DNA of 64,000 bases, from positions 280,450 to 344,449 of the forward strand of contig VWZL01002573.1 in NCBI GenBank assembly GCA_013396915.1. Direction: 5' to 3'. The position numbers were made by a program, and so were the translations under genes. Each line of letters begins with the position of its first letter. The first letter of the stretch is position 1. Shown here piece by piece: positions 19,727 to 30,440 of the stretch. The DNA comes from Stercorarius parasiticus. Taxonomy: Eukaryota; Chordata; Aves; Charadriiformes; Stercorariidae. The notes under the pieces were generated by a model. That model was not told the DNA's origin. It worked only from the letters and a program-made list of their open reading frames with translations, and made no database searches.

Positions 19727-22718
19727 ATGAAGGTGCCTGATTCTGAGATGAAGACGTAGATGTCTCGATTTAAAAGTTGGTAGTTCTGTCTAAACCCACT
19801 AACCTTACCAGCGTTTGTTTTTCAGTCCCTGCTGCTAGTTCTCCCGTTCTCCCAGAATTAATTGCCAATTTTGTTGTTCGCATAAAACATTTCTTGCTAA
19901 ATTTTGGCCAAGGGTGGTTGAAACCTCTGAGCACGAGGAAGGACCAGAGGTTTACTCTTCCAAAACTGGAGCCTGGGCTGAGGTGACATCTGCAGACGCA
20001 CCGGTTGATGTTGGTGTTGGCAAGATGATCGCCCCCATCAGCTCCCCGGTTGCTGAAGTGAGCACAGGCTGAATCGGAAGTATTTTCGGTCGTGGGCTGT
20101 GGCTTGCTCAGATGTTTCTCTTCAGCACCATTTGATCCCTGGAAAACAAATTTGGCGGCTCGCCAGGGCTCCATGGTCCGCTTCCAAAAAGCACTTAACT
20201 TTTGCAATTTTTTTTCTTTTTTTGTTGTTCTTTTATTGCACAACTGGGTTGTGCAATCGCTTACGGTAATTGAGGCGGTTTGCTAAAACTCATCCCTTGC
20301 AGAAAATCCCCGGGGGAGATCCCCAGGGAGAGCGGTGTTTCTGAACACGGTGGGTTGCTTCGTGGTGCCGAAATGGAGCTGGCACCCAACCTGGGCGGGA
20401 TGGGAGGTCCCCACCGCGCCGAGAATGAGCAATTCCCCACTTCCTGGTCTCGCAAGACCGGGTGTTGTGAGCTCAGCCTCGGCGCCTGATCCTGCCCAGC
20501 GAGGGGGCAGGGGCCAGCAGGATGCCAGCACAGCGGGGAGAAGGTGGGCGACAAAAGCAAACCCACCCCACGTTCCTTACTAAAACCTTTAAAATGCCCG
20601 AGTTGTGCTGTTTGATGGATTTTTATGGCTATTTCCGCCTATCTTGGTAGCTGCTTAAAGCTCTAGTAGGTGCAGTTACTTCAGTTTGAGGGTGCAGAGT
20701 TTGGTGGTGCTGGGTCCACGGTGGACACCTGGTGGCCCTGGCAGCCCCCAGGCAGCACCTGCCTTCCTTGGGGGTGATGGCTAGCAGGGAGCAGAGCCCG
20801 AGGAAAAGACCAAGCTCGTTCCTCATCTCTTGGGCTGGTTCTTCTAGCTGATCTGCAGAGAGAACCGGGGAGAGCTGGGCTAATTAAGAGTTTGATGTTG
20901 TCAATGTGGCATTTCATTGCCTAATCCTCACATAGCAGCGCTGCCTCTCCTAAGGGAGGGATTATTTGCTGAAAAGCGAGTAATTAGTAATTCTCAGCTC
21001 ATTGGGCTTCTTCCCACCAAACTCCTTTCTTACAGCAGAAGATTTATTAACTTTTTTTTCTTTCCCAGGGACTTTCCATCTCATTCACATCTCCTCCTAC
21101 CTGCCAGCCTTTCTGCAAAAGCCCCCAAGATGCTGCAGCTGCAGCAGAGCTGCGGTCCCCAGGGCTGCAGCAGCAGCCGGTGCTGGTTTGTGATAACTTT
21201 TTGGATGCAGAAGCAACTTTTCTATTTTCCTGCAGCCCGTTCAGCTCCTTCAGCTTCCCGGGAGGCCCTTGAACATCCCAAAGAACCCTTGGATTGCGCT
21301 GAGCCCCAGCGAGGGGGTGCTCTGGGCTCCAGGCTCCCAGCAGAAGATCCCTGCGAGGGTGGAAGTTGCTCAGTATCGAGGAGGGATGTTCTGCCAAGCG
21401 TCTCATTTTTATTTTTATTTTTTTTTATCCTCCTTAAATTAGTTTGGAGGATTAGGGACGAGAAGCAACCTAGGGGGAAAGAAAACAAGATCTTTGTCCA
21501 ATTTTGAAATCTGTGAAAAAGGCAGCCTCTCCTACAGCTGCCAAATGGAGAAATGGGTTTGTTAGCCCCCTGCTTCACACCCTCCGCAGAAGGACTAATC
21601 CTGGCGGCTCCGGCTCTTCGCCGTTTGGTACACGCCGCGGCACGAATTCTGCAAAGTCCTCCTCGAGCTGATAGATCTTTTCCCCTCGCAATTTCACTGC
21701 TGGTGTCGGTAAGAGCTTGCTGGTATCTAAGCTGCAGAAAGGCTGCGGAAGGGGATGTCCCAGCTCTGCCACGGCCGCCCCTGCAGAGCCGGGGGGGGAA
21801 TGAGGAAGAGCCCCCCCAGCCGGGGCTGTCCCTGCCGTGGGAACCCGGTGTGTCCTCGCCCAGGCGGCGCCCGGTTAAACCACATTCCTGGGGTCCCGCT
21901 CCCCGCAGCCCCCGACAGCGGGTGGGAACGGCCCCCCCGGGGGACCCGCTGCTGGCCTCCAGCCCACCCCAGGTGCCGATTTGGGATGAAAGGAGCCGTT
22001 TGACTCAATTTAGCAGGAAAATGTGAAATATTGGAGTGGAAAATGCCTGTGTGCCCTACTGAAATGAGGTGGGTTTTCAGTGCATATGCAATACAATGAG
22101 ATAATGCTGACATTATTTAATATTATTAAGTATATATACACATGGAGAGTCAAGTTATGGTCTGTGGTCCCATGAGCGGCAGAGGAAGGGGAAGGGCTCT
22201 GCCTGGTGGGGCTGTGTCTGGGCTCTGCTCCTCGTGTCACCCGGCTTTTTTGAGGGGGAAAAGCCCAAAGAAAGGCTTCACCCCCAGCACAAGGAGCCTT
22301 GCCTTCAGCAAGCACCCGATTTGAAGGAGGAGAAGAATAAATAAACACGGTGGATGGCTCTAAGGTGTCCACCCATGGCTGGAGTCCAGGTTGCCCAGGC
22401 CGGCAAGTGGCATCGGTGGTGCCAGTGGTGCCCTGGGATGTAATGGGGCAGAGGATGCTGAATCGAATGCGAGCACCGCGTGCTCTCCGTGGTTGTTGTC
22501 GCCACGTAAAATAAGTGGCGAACATTGGCTGTAACGCCCTGGAGCACCTTCGGCTGCTGCTTGAGGAGTTACGGTGGGTCCTTCTGTGACCCCAATGCTG
22601 AGGACAAGGCAGTGGTGACCGCGGAGGGACTGGGCAAGGGAAAAGGAGGTTGCTCGGATAAATGCGTCTGGGGATGTAACAGCAAAGGAGCTGGGCGCTG
22701 AACATCACTCAGCCTTTT
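19727..22718. other. Intergenic sequence, GC-rich from about 20280
   Basis: The stretch 20280-22000 is GC-rich and gives several open frames on both strands. Their predicted proteins are rich in Pro, Gly, Arg and Ser, with no recognisable domain. I see no splice-consistent gene structure. A poly-T rich tract lies near 21400-21425. Confidence 0.5.
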
Positions 22719-23254
22719 TCTGCCCCGCTCGGGGGAGAGCCCCCTGCAGTGCTGCCTCCAGCTCTGGGGCACCAACAGCAGAAGGACACGGAGCTGTTGG
22801 AGCGGGGCCAGAGGAGGCCACAAAGATGCTCCAAGGGCTGGAGCCCCTCTGCTGGGAGGACAGGCTGAGGGAGTTGGGGGGGTTCAGCCTGGAGAAGAGA
22901 AGGCTCCGGGGAGACCTTCCAGCCCCTTCCAGGCCCTAAAGGGGGCCTACAAGAAGGGTGGAGAGGGACTTTTTACAAGGGCATGTAGTGATAGGAGGAG
23001 GGGGAAAGGTTTTGAACTGGAAGAGGGGAGATTTAGATGAGATGTAAGGAGGAAATTGTTTGCTGTGAGGGTGGTGAGCCCCTGGCCCAGGTTGCCCAGA
23101 GAAGCTGTGGCTGCCCCATCCCTGGAGGGGTTGAAGGCCAGGTTGGACGGGGCTTGGAGCAACCTGGGCTGGTGGGAGGTGTCCCTGCCCAGGGCAGGGG
23201 GTGGAATGAGATGGTCTTGAAGGTCCCTTCCAACCCAAACCATTCTATGATTCC
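22719..23254 (+). mobile_element. CR1 LINE 3' end, about 536 bp (plus orientation)
   Basis: It runs from TGCCCCGCTCGGGGGAGAGC, in the distal reverse-transcriptase/3' UTR part of CR1, to the typical AGGTCCCTTCCAACCCAAAC and CATTCTATGATTCC tail. It is truncated at the 5' end. It is closely similar to the copies at 24175 and 37209, which suggests one fairly young subfamily. Confidence 0.95.
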
Positions 23255-24174
23255 TGCAACCTCCCCAGCTGCAGGGGCAGGGACCACCCTGCGTCCCTAT
23301 GGGCTGATCCGGAGTGGTAGGGATGGCTTCCCCTCCTTGGGAATGCGCTGGTTGCCCCGAGCCGCACACCCTTTCCAACATGGGCAGAGGAGAACAAAAG
23401 CAATTTATGGGGCTGCAGGGCATTTTCTGCCCCCTAAAAATGGACCTCCCACAGTCAGGGAAGGACTTTGAGTTGCAGGTTGCTCTGCAACTTTGAAGTT
23501 ACTCAGAGCAGAGCCATTAACCTTATCCTGACCGTAATAACGACAAATTAGATTCAAGACTTTCCTTAAACCAGACGGTGAGTCATTTATTCTGTAGCAT
23601 GTCTAGCGTTTAAGGAAATATCTTCCCCTCGATGCTGCCGGCTCCCGTGACTGCTGCTGGCTGGAAGCAGAGCATCCGCGACGCTGGGGCTGCGCAGCAT
23701 TGACCTTCGCAGGGCAGCACCGCCCTCTCGCCCGTTCCTCGCCGGCACAGCGTCATGTTTTTCTTGGTGTTTGTCTGCTTTGGAGCCCTTTTGCTGCTCT
23801 TCATCCTGCTTATTTGCCGTGATTCACAGCGGGAGCTGCGGGTCGTTCTGAGCAGGGGCAGCTGACAAGGCTGGGCAGCATTGTATGGGGTGTCTCAGCT
23901 ATGAGGAACCCTTCTCCTTCTGAAACGCCTGTTCTTCTGCGGCTTTAACCACCCCCCATAAGCGTGAGAATGCTAGTACATAGGGATGTGCTTCTACAAC
24001 TGAATTTGGGCAACGCAGTTGAAATGCATCCTTCTCTCTGCATATGCATACCTAAAACTGGCAAGTTTTTTCACATCCCATTTCCTCAGGACCGTTTTCT
24101 CTGGTGTTGACAAAGGCAATACCATCCTGAAACACCGCACCGAGGTGCTATGCTGATGGCATGCTGCTTGAAGG
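23255..24174. other. Intergenic spacer between two opposite CR1 copies
   Basis: Unique-looking sequence of about 920 bases with no gene or repeat recognised. Confidence 0.5.
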
Positions 24175-24641
24175 ATCATAGAATCACAGAATGGTTTGGG
24201 TTGGAAGGGACCTTAAAGCCCATCCAGTGCCACCCCCTGCCCTGGGCAGGGACACCTCCCACCAGCCCAGGTTGCTCCAAGCCCCGTCCAACCTGGCCTT
24301 CAACCCCTCCAGGGATGGGGCAGCCACAGCTTCTCTGGGCAACCTGGGCCAGGGGCTCACCACCCTCACAGCCAAGAATTTCTTCCCCACATCTCATCCC
24401 AATCTCCCCTCTCTCAGTGGAAAACCCTTCCCCCTCATCCCATGGCTCCCCTCCCTGCTCCAGAGTCCCTCCCCAGCTTTCCTGGAGCCCCTTGAGGGCC
24501 TGGAAGGGGCTGGAAGGTCTCCCCGGAGCCTTCTCTTCTCCAGGCTGAACCCCCCCAACTCTCTCAGCCTGTCCTCCCAGCAGAGGGGCTCCAGCCCTTG
24601 GAGCATCTTTGTGCCCACGCTGCTGGGGATGCAGCCCAGGG
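24175..24641 (-). mobile_element. CR1 LINE 3' end (minus orientation) with 127-bp internal deletion
   Basis: It starts ATCATAGAATCACAGAATGG and runs to GCTGGGGATGCAGCCCAGG. It is nearly identical to the copy at 37209-37810 but lacks the equivalent of 37654-37780. The join falls at GCC, which occurs at both ends of the missing piece, a microhomology-type deletion. Confidence 0.95.
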
Positions 24642-27394
24642 TACGGGGGGTTTCTCCCTTTGTCCCTTCCTCCTGCGCTCCCACCAGTTATCCCGGTGGC
24701 TCTGGCCAAAGCAGGTGGCCCTGTGCTGGGCTCCTTTCCCGCTCGACGCAGGGCACGGCCAGGGAGGCTTGAGCAAACACGCGTTGGAGAGGGACATCAG
24801 AGGGATTTCATTAAGATTTGAGGATGCTGGGGTTGGGTGGGGGAGCGCATGGGCCTTGGTGCCTTTCCAAAGGGAGGAGGGCTTTGTGCGGCTGGGGGGA
24901 TGCGGGAGGGCACTGCTGTGTGTGCGTGTGCGCATCTCGCTCTGCTCCCCGATGAAAAGGCTGGGGGTGCCGGGGGGGTGCTGGCAGCGGGGAGGCCAGA
25001 AGGCTCATCTGGTGTCAGCAGCATTCATGTGCAAAGCAGGGACCCAGGGCAGCGCATTAGCTCCCAGCCGGAATCGCTCTTGCAGGCGATCCCAGACTTT
25101 TCAGGGATGCTGCACACTTGAAGGCTGGTTATTAGTTCCAAATGCTGCAGGAGCATCTGCTCTCAACTAGCTCGAAATCATGTTTAATAACAAGAAAATC
25201 TACTTCAGCCAAATCCCTGTTGGGAGGGCTTTAGCCCGAACAAAAGGCCCCACCACCACTGATTTCCATAACAGATGTAGCATGCGATGCATGACAGCCC
25301 AGCGCAGTGTAGCTCCTTTATTCCCCACATCTCCATCTGCAAGGAACGGGGCTTTCATTTTATTAATTACTCTGGTGTGCTCCGCACGGCTTTGTGCGGC
25401 TCCGAGAGGAAGGTTTTGTGTTTCATGCTACAATGATCATGGTAATGGTTTGGGTTGGTTTCTTTCTCTCTCTGTCTCTCTCTCTCTTTTTTTTTTTTTT
25501 GTGATCTTAGTGTTAAAGGTCATTATCCCTCCCCTTTTCGATTTCTCTGCATATGGCATATTCGGGAAAATACCAGCGACTCCCCGCGGTGCCAAATTTC
25601 TCCCTTTGAGGCGGGGGCTGGCTGCGGGCAGCGGGCGCCTCCGGGAGGCGACGGGCATCTCCTCGGTGCCAGCCTGGGGACGATGCTCACCGTCAGGACG
25701 CCTTTCTCTATTCCATCCTCAACACCCCCGCCAGCCCCAATCCCAATTCCCAGTTTTCAACCAGTGGCAGACTGAGTATTTTTCCTCCTCTTTGACCAAA
25801 TCCAGTCCACTTTGCTGTGGAAATACCTGGCTTATTTCAGGCAGCTGCGCCCCGCAGCTGCCCTCTCCCTTGCACGCCCCATTTCTTCCCAGGGATACAA
25901 CATGCAGCATCACGGATCTCCATTACCCGTCCCCACACACATCACTTTTCATTCCTACGCCGTTAATTTTACCCTATTTCTGCTACTCAGGCCACTCACA
26001 TGGGGTATTTCGCTCCTCCTCTGTGCCGAAGGCTTGTCCCCGGCCCTGTGCCACCGCCAGATTTCCACGGCAGCCTCCCACTATTCCCACCGAGGCTGCC
26101 TTTAATCCTCTTTTCCCATCTTCCCCCCCCACCCCCCACCCCGATATATTTTGGTTTAGCAAGCCGTTCACCATGACTACAGCCCCGAGCCGTCACTTTC
26201 TGAAACCCTTGCTGGAGGTTTGAGCGTGAGATTTCGTGCTCCGTGGCTGGATCGTTTCCAGGCTTTTCAAGGCATTTTCAAGATGTTCACGTTTCCAGCA
26301 CTCAGGGATATTAAAAGTCACTTTTCTTCCCCCCCCCCAAAGTATATTTAATGGCAGAAATTGAAGAGAAAAATCTCAGAATAAATTAGCCGGGTGCGTT
26401 AGTGTTTTTGAGCCTTATACGCTTTGCAGGATATACCCGCTTTTAATCGTAATTCTGGTTTTATCTGTCATAACGTGGGTTTGTTGGATGATGGAACGGG
26501 GTCCATCCTGCTCCCTCTTCCCGTAGCACAGCTGCAGCATCCCGAGCTTTTCCAGGCTGCTCTGTCCGGAGGCATGGAGTCCTTGCAGCATCCCGGGAAA
26601 GCACTGAAGCATCCCGGGAAGGTGACCGTCCTGGTAATTACACCTCTGAAATCCATCAGCAAGGGAAAAAAACCCCCACCCTTACTCTGGCAGGAGCAGA
26701 GCAAAATCCGCGGAGGTCCCATTTTAATGACTTGTTTCGCTGATGAAGTCTCCCAGCAAGAAGGCCGCACAGTACAGCGAAGGCCACGAGGGCTTAACCG
26801 GGATATAATTCAGGTCTGTCAAAATGCTGCGACGATTCCCTAGGGCTACTGGATTTATTTTTATTTATTTTTTTTTTTTTTTCCAACGGGATGGGAAAGC
26901 CATGGCGTGCAGGGGAGTTTCCAGGCGGACCACCCGGGAGTGCAGAGGAGTGCCCGGCAGTCTCCTGATTATCCTAACAGACCCGCCGCAGCTCCGGTGA
27001 GCACTTCAGCAGGGAGTTTCAAAGGCCGGGAGTAAGCTAAATCTCCTAAAATTTCAGAACCGGTGAGATAAAAGGCCATCCCTTGCTGTTTTGGCACAGA
27101 TGGGAAGAGCTGTGTGATGCTGATGAGGCTTTTCATGCTTTTAAGCATCCTCTCCATTCCATTTCGCTCCCACAGGCTGAAGCAGAGAGCGGTCCCCGAG
27201 CCGCCGGCTGAAATTACTGCAGGGCAAAGGCAGAAGCTGACGGTGACTTGGGCCGCAAGTTTCTGGAAGGAATTAGGCCACAGAAATTCTTGGTTTTCTG
27301 GGGAGAAAAAAAGAGAAAAAAATAAAAAAAAAAAGATTTAAAGCTCCCCAAAAGACCAACCTTACAAACTGAACTCACGATTTTGTCCAGTCCT
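24642..27394. other. Intergenic sequence with pyrimidine tracts, no gene accepted
   Basis: It holds a (TC)n/T-run near 25464-25500, C-runs at 26124-26145 and 26329-26338, and a T-rich tract at 26850-26882. The longest open frame of the whole window (25180-26223, +) lies here, but it runs through the TC/T microsatellite and has no domain or family resemblance. Confidence 0.5.
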
Positions 27395-27520
27395 TTTTCC
27401 TTCTTCTTCCCCCAGCTTCATACACCAAGCACGATGCCATATGGCACGGGACGTCCCTTTGGCCTGTTGGGGCCCGTGTCCCCTCCCAGCTCCTTGTGCC
27501 CCCCCGTCCTTCTGTGCCCC
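27395..27520 (-). mobile_element. Fragment of the same avian LTR family as 32867-33432
   Basis: CAAGCACGATGCCATATGGC, ACGGGACGTCCCTTTGG and CAGCTCCTTGTGCCCCCC parallel the segment at about 33155-33272, with similar spacing. Only this internal portion is recognisable, so it is an old or truncated copy. It is non-coding. Confidence 0.6.
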
Positions 27521-29439
27521 CTGGTGCTTTGCCGGGATGCTACCAAAAAAACCCTCCCTCATCCCAGGAGGCGAAGAGCAGGTCCGGTTGGCCTGAGCTG
27601 CCCGTCACCAGCATGGCTTCTCATCTAGTTTTTTAAATTTTCTGGATTTTAACTTTGCAGATGGAAAAAAACCAACTACCTTTGATAGCCCGCCCGTGGG
27701 AACTGCCTCCCGGCCAAAGGGCTCCCGTTAAAAGCTTGCAAAAAGTGCTCCGAGAGCTATTTTCACCAGCCAGACTAGTAGAAAGGAACGGGCGTACCCT
27801 AAAATGAGACATTCGAATACATCCTGACCGGATTTTGACGCCATTTGTTGGAAAATAGCTTTTTTCAGTTGGATTTTTGATGGAAGCCGGTGGGATCCGT
27901 CCAGCCGAGCGCCGTGGGGTCCTGCGCCGGGGTGAGCTCGGGGTGCCGGGGGCTTTGGAGCGAGAAGGGAGAGGGGACGTGGCTTTCTGAAATGGCCATC
28001 CTGATGAGAAGCAGACGACGATATTTGCAGTTTCTGAGAACTCTCCGGCTGTGCGTTAACTTAAAAGCATCGCCGGTGCCAGCACCGAATGCATATAAGG
28101 CATGAGGGAGCCCTTGGAATAACTTTAGTCCTTAGGTTCATCCAGCGCGTTGCTGGGAATTTGAACAGCCCTTGCAAAAGGAGCTCCTTCCCTCTCTCCC
28201 GCTCTCCTAGAAGTGGCCAGTGCCTTTCTCAAGCTCCTCGTTGGCCCCCCGGGGCCGGATCCGCACCGCCAGCACTGGCCAAAGGAGGGATTATTTTCTT
28301 TGCAGGCATTTTGCAGGGGTCCTACGATTTCTTTTCTGTTTATTACTCCTTTCCAGCCCTGGGTTATTTTCTCCGTGCCTTTGTAGCATCGGATTAAAGT
28401 CAGCCGTGCCTGTGAGACCGACAGAGGCAGGGCAGGCAGGGCACATCCCTGCAGAGGGGATCAGAGCCCCTTCCCCTGCTCTCCGCAACCTGTTTTTAGG
28501 GGCTGCTGAGACAACCCTTTTCCTCAGCCCCTAATTTCAAGCAATGAGATAAAAGCTCATTCTGTGCAATGCCAGTTCCTCAATGAATCGTTTGCAATTT
28601 TCCAGCAACTCTTTCCATTTGCTGTAGGAGCAAAAATCTGAAAGCAACGCCTGGCTTTGGCCCTAAAAACTGAGCATCGGGGACACGTGGCTTCACCCCT
28701 CCTCCTGCAAAAGGGACAGCAAATCCTCACCCTAACCCAGCAGAACCAGATACAGCCCTGGGATGGGGTGGGGGGAGAGACACAAACCCACTCCAAACAA
28801 CCCCAAAAATCCTCCTTGTGATGGAGGGCTATGGCCAGAGAAATCTGTGCACGGGTACCAGCGAGTCCCATGGCGCATCTTGGCTCACTTCTACGCACTC
28901 ATGGCGGTTTAATCCCCAATAAATTCCCTGGGATTTGTTTATTGAGGGGATATTGTCATGACGACCCGTGCCATCAGCATGCAGAGAGCCAGAGCTGGAG
29001 TGGCAAAACTTGGTGAAGCGCATTTGGTGGGTCAGACGCAGCGCCTGGCACGGCTTTGCCTCCCTCCCTCCGTCCCTTCTCCAGCAGAGAGAGAAGAAAC
29101 CGGCACGTTTCCCCTCTAGACAGATGGTTGCTTTCTTCAATTCCTTTTTTTTAAAAAAAGCCTCTGTTTAAAATTCCCGACGGATGAGGCTGGCGTTTCC
29201 CCATGAGTCATCCTCCGAAAGATTAAACACCAGCCGCCGGGACGGGATGCTCCGAGGCGAGCAGATGCGGGGAGAGGCTGGAGGCAGCCGGCAGTCCCCA
29301 GGCAGGGACAAATATGAGCAAAGGCAGCATGGTGGCTGATGGGTGCTTCTCGTCATCGATGCAGAAGGGGCCTGAGGGGAAACCTCTCTGAGTACCCAGG
29401 GGTGGAGAAAAGCATAGGTACAGAGCTGGAGGAAGAGAG
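27521..29439. other. Intergenic sequence, nothing recognised
   Basis: Mixed composition with short frames only. A poly-T/poly-A junction (TTTTTTTTAAAAAAAG) lies at about 29145-29159. Confidence 0.5.
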
Positions 29440-29544
29440 ACGCATTGAAATAGGAATGTGTGTTCATATAGGAAAACGCATTGAAATAGGAGAACGCATT
29501 GAAATAGGAAAATGCATTGAAATAGGCAAATGTATTGAATTATA
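29440..29544 (+). repeat. 18-bp minisatellite, almost six units
   Basis: Units of the form ACGCATTGAAATAGGAAA start at 29440, 29458, 29476, 29494, 29512 and 29530. The second unit is the most diverged. The array ends directly on the CR1 tail at 29541. In one frame it would read as a repeated R/K-I-E-I-G-x motif, but there is no sign this is a gene. Confidence 0.9.
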
Positions 29545-29681
29545 GAATCGTAGACTCACAGAATGGTTTGGGTTGGAAGCCCACGCAGTGCCACCCCCTG
29601 CCCTGGGCAGGGACACCTCCCACCAGCCCAGGTTGCTCCAAGCCCCGTCCAACCTGGCCTTGAACCCCTCCAGGGATGGGG
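29541..29681 (-). mobile_element. CR1 LINE 3'-end fragment (minus orientation)
   Basis: TATAGAATCGTAGACTCACA, then GAATGGTTTGGGTTGGAAG through to CTCCAGGGATGGGGTA. It is about 140 bp, with a short deletion just after GGTTGGAAG compared with the other copies. Confidence 0.93.
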
Positions 29682-29809
29682 TACTGAATAGGAGATAAAG
29701 GCATGGCACTGCACGCAAGGGGGTTCGGGTCCAGCTGCGGTGCTGCGTGGTTTCAGGGCAGCAACGCCAGGGCTGGAGAGATATTATGGTCTGAAGAGCC
29801 CACAATGAT

Positions 29810-30440
29810 TTTTTGTCATTTAGACAATTATTCTATCACCCAATGACCCCTCGCCACCTGGGAAGGGGAGTCAGAAAAAAACAAGGAAACCCAGGAGTTT
29901 AAATAAGACTAAATAATTAACATTAATAATACAGAAGACCCAATATTGATCCCAATCCCAATATACAACACCCCAGGACTGTCCCCAGCCCGTTCCCCAG
30001 CAGAAGCCGTGCGCTCCCCGCANGCCACCTGGGAAGGGGAGTCAGAAAAAAACAAGGAAACCCAGGAGTTTAAATAAGACTAAATAATTAACATTAATAA
30101 TACAGAAGACCCAATATTGATCCCAATCCCAATATACAACACCCCAGGACTGTCCCCAGCCCGTTCCCCAGCAGAAGCCGTGCGCTCCCCGCAGGGACAG
30201 CCAATGTGGGACCCTGCGAGCGCTGCGGCTGCGGGAGGAAGGGAAGGGCTCAGGGCTCCGGCACCGGGGCGAGGAGTGCTCAGGATCCCAGACATCATGG
30301 AGGAACCAGAACTCCTCAGCAAACTTTCTAATTTCTATGGAACATACTGTTCATGGTATGAAATAACCCTGTTGGCAGCTTGGGGCAAGTGCCCGGGTCT
30401 CGCTCCTCCTCGTGCCCGCACCTGGGGAGCTCGGAAACAC
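29810..30440 (-). mobile_element. Probable LTR-like element (avian endogenous retrovirus type), non-coding
   Basis: The order of motifs resembles an avian LTR read on the minus strand: TTCTATCACCCAATGACCCC, a TTTAAATAAGACTAAATAAT tract, CCCAATATTGATCCCAAT, and TTCATGGTATGAAATAACCC. The assembled length is inflated by a 170-bp false duplication. Boundaries are approximate and no target-site duplication was found. No viral coding sequence is present. Family assignment is from memory of similar sequences and is tentative. Confidence 0.5.
29853..30193. repeat. Perfect 170-bp direct duplication around one N: assembly artefact
   Basis: 29853-30022 and 30024-30193 are identical, separated only by the N at 30023. 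Two overlapping contig ends appear to have been placed side by side rather than merged, so one copy should probably be removed. Confidence 0.92.

Noticed and set aside
22010..22708. 232-codon frame on the minus strand
   Set aside because: No recognisable domain, and the composition reflects GC-rich DNA. It abuts a CR1 copy.
24176..24772. Long frames on both strands (also at 37225-38075)
   Set aside because: They lie within or run out of CR1 3' ends, which are stop-poor in several frames. They are not host genes, and these truncated pieces do not encode working CR1 proteins.
25180..26223. 347-codon open reading frame, longest in the window (+)
   Set aside because: It reads through a (TC)n/T-run, has a low-complexity Ser/Pro-rich composition, no domain or family resemblance, and no splice or promoter context. 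A chance frame in stop-poor sequence.
29440..29544. Regular short repeat that could suggest a CRISPR array or a repeat protein
   Set aside because: The units are contiguous 18-mers without unique spacers, in vertebrate DNA. The R/K-I-E-I-G reading is a by-product of the minisatellite.
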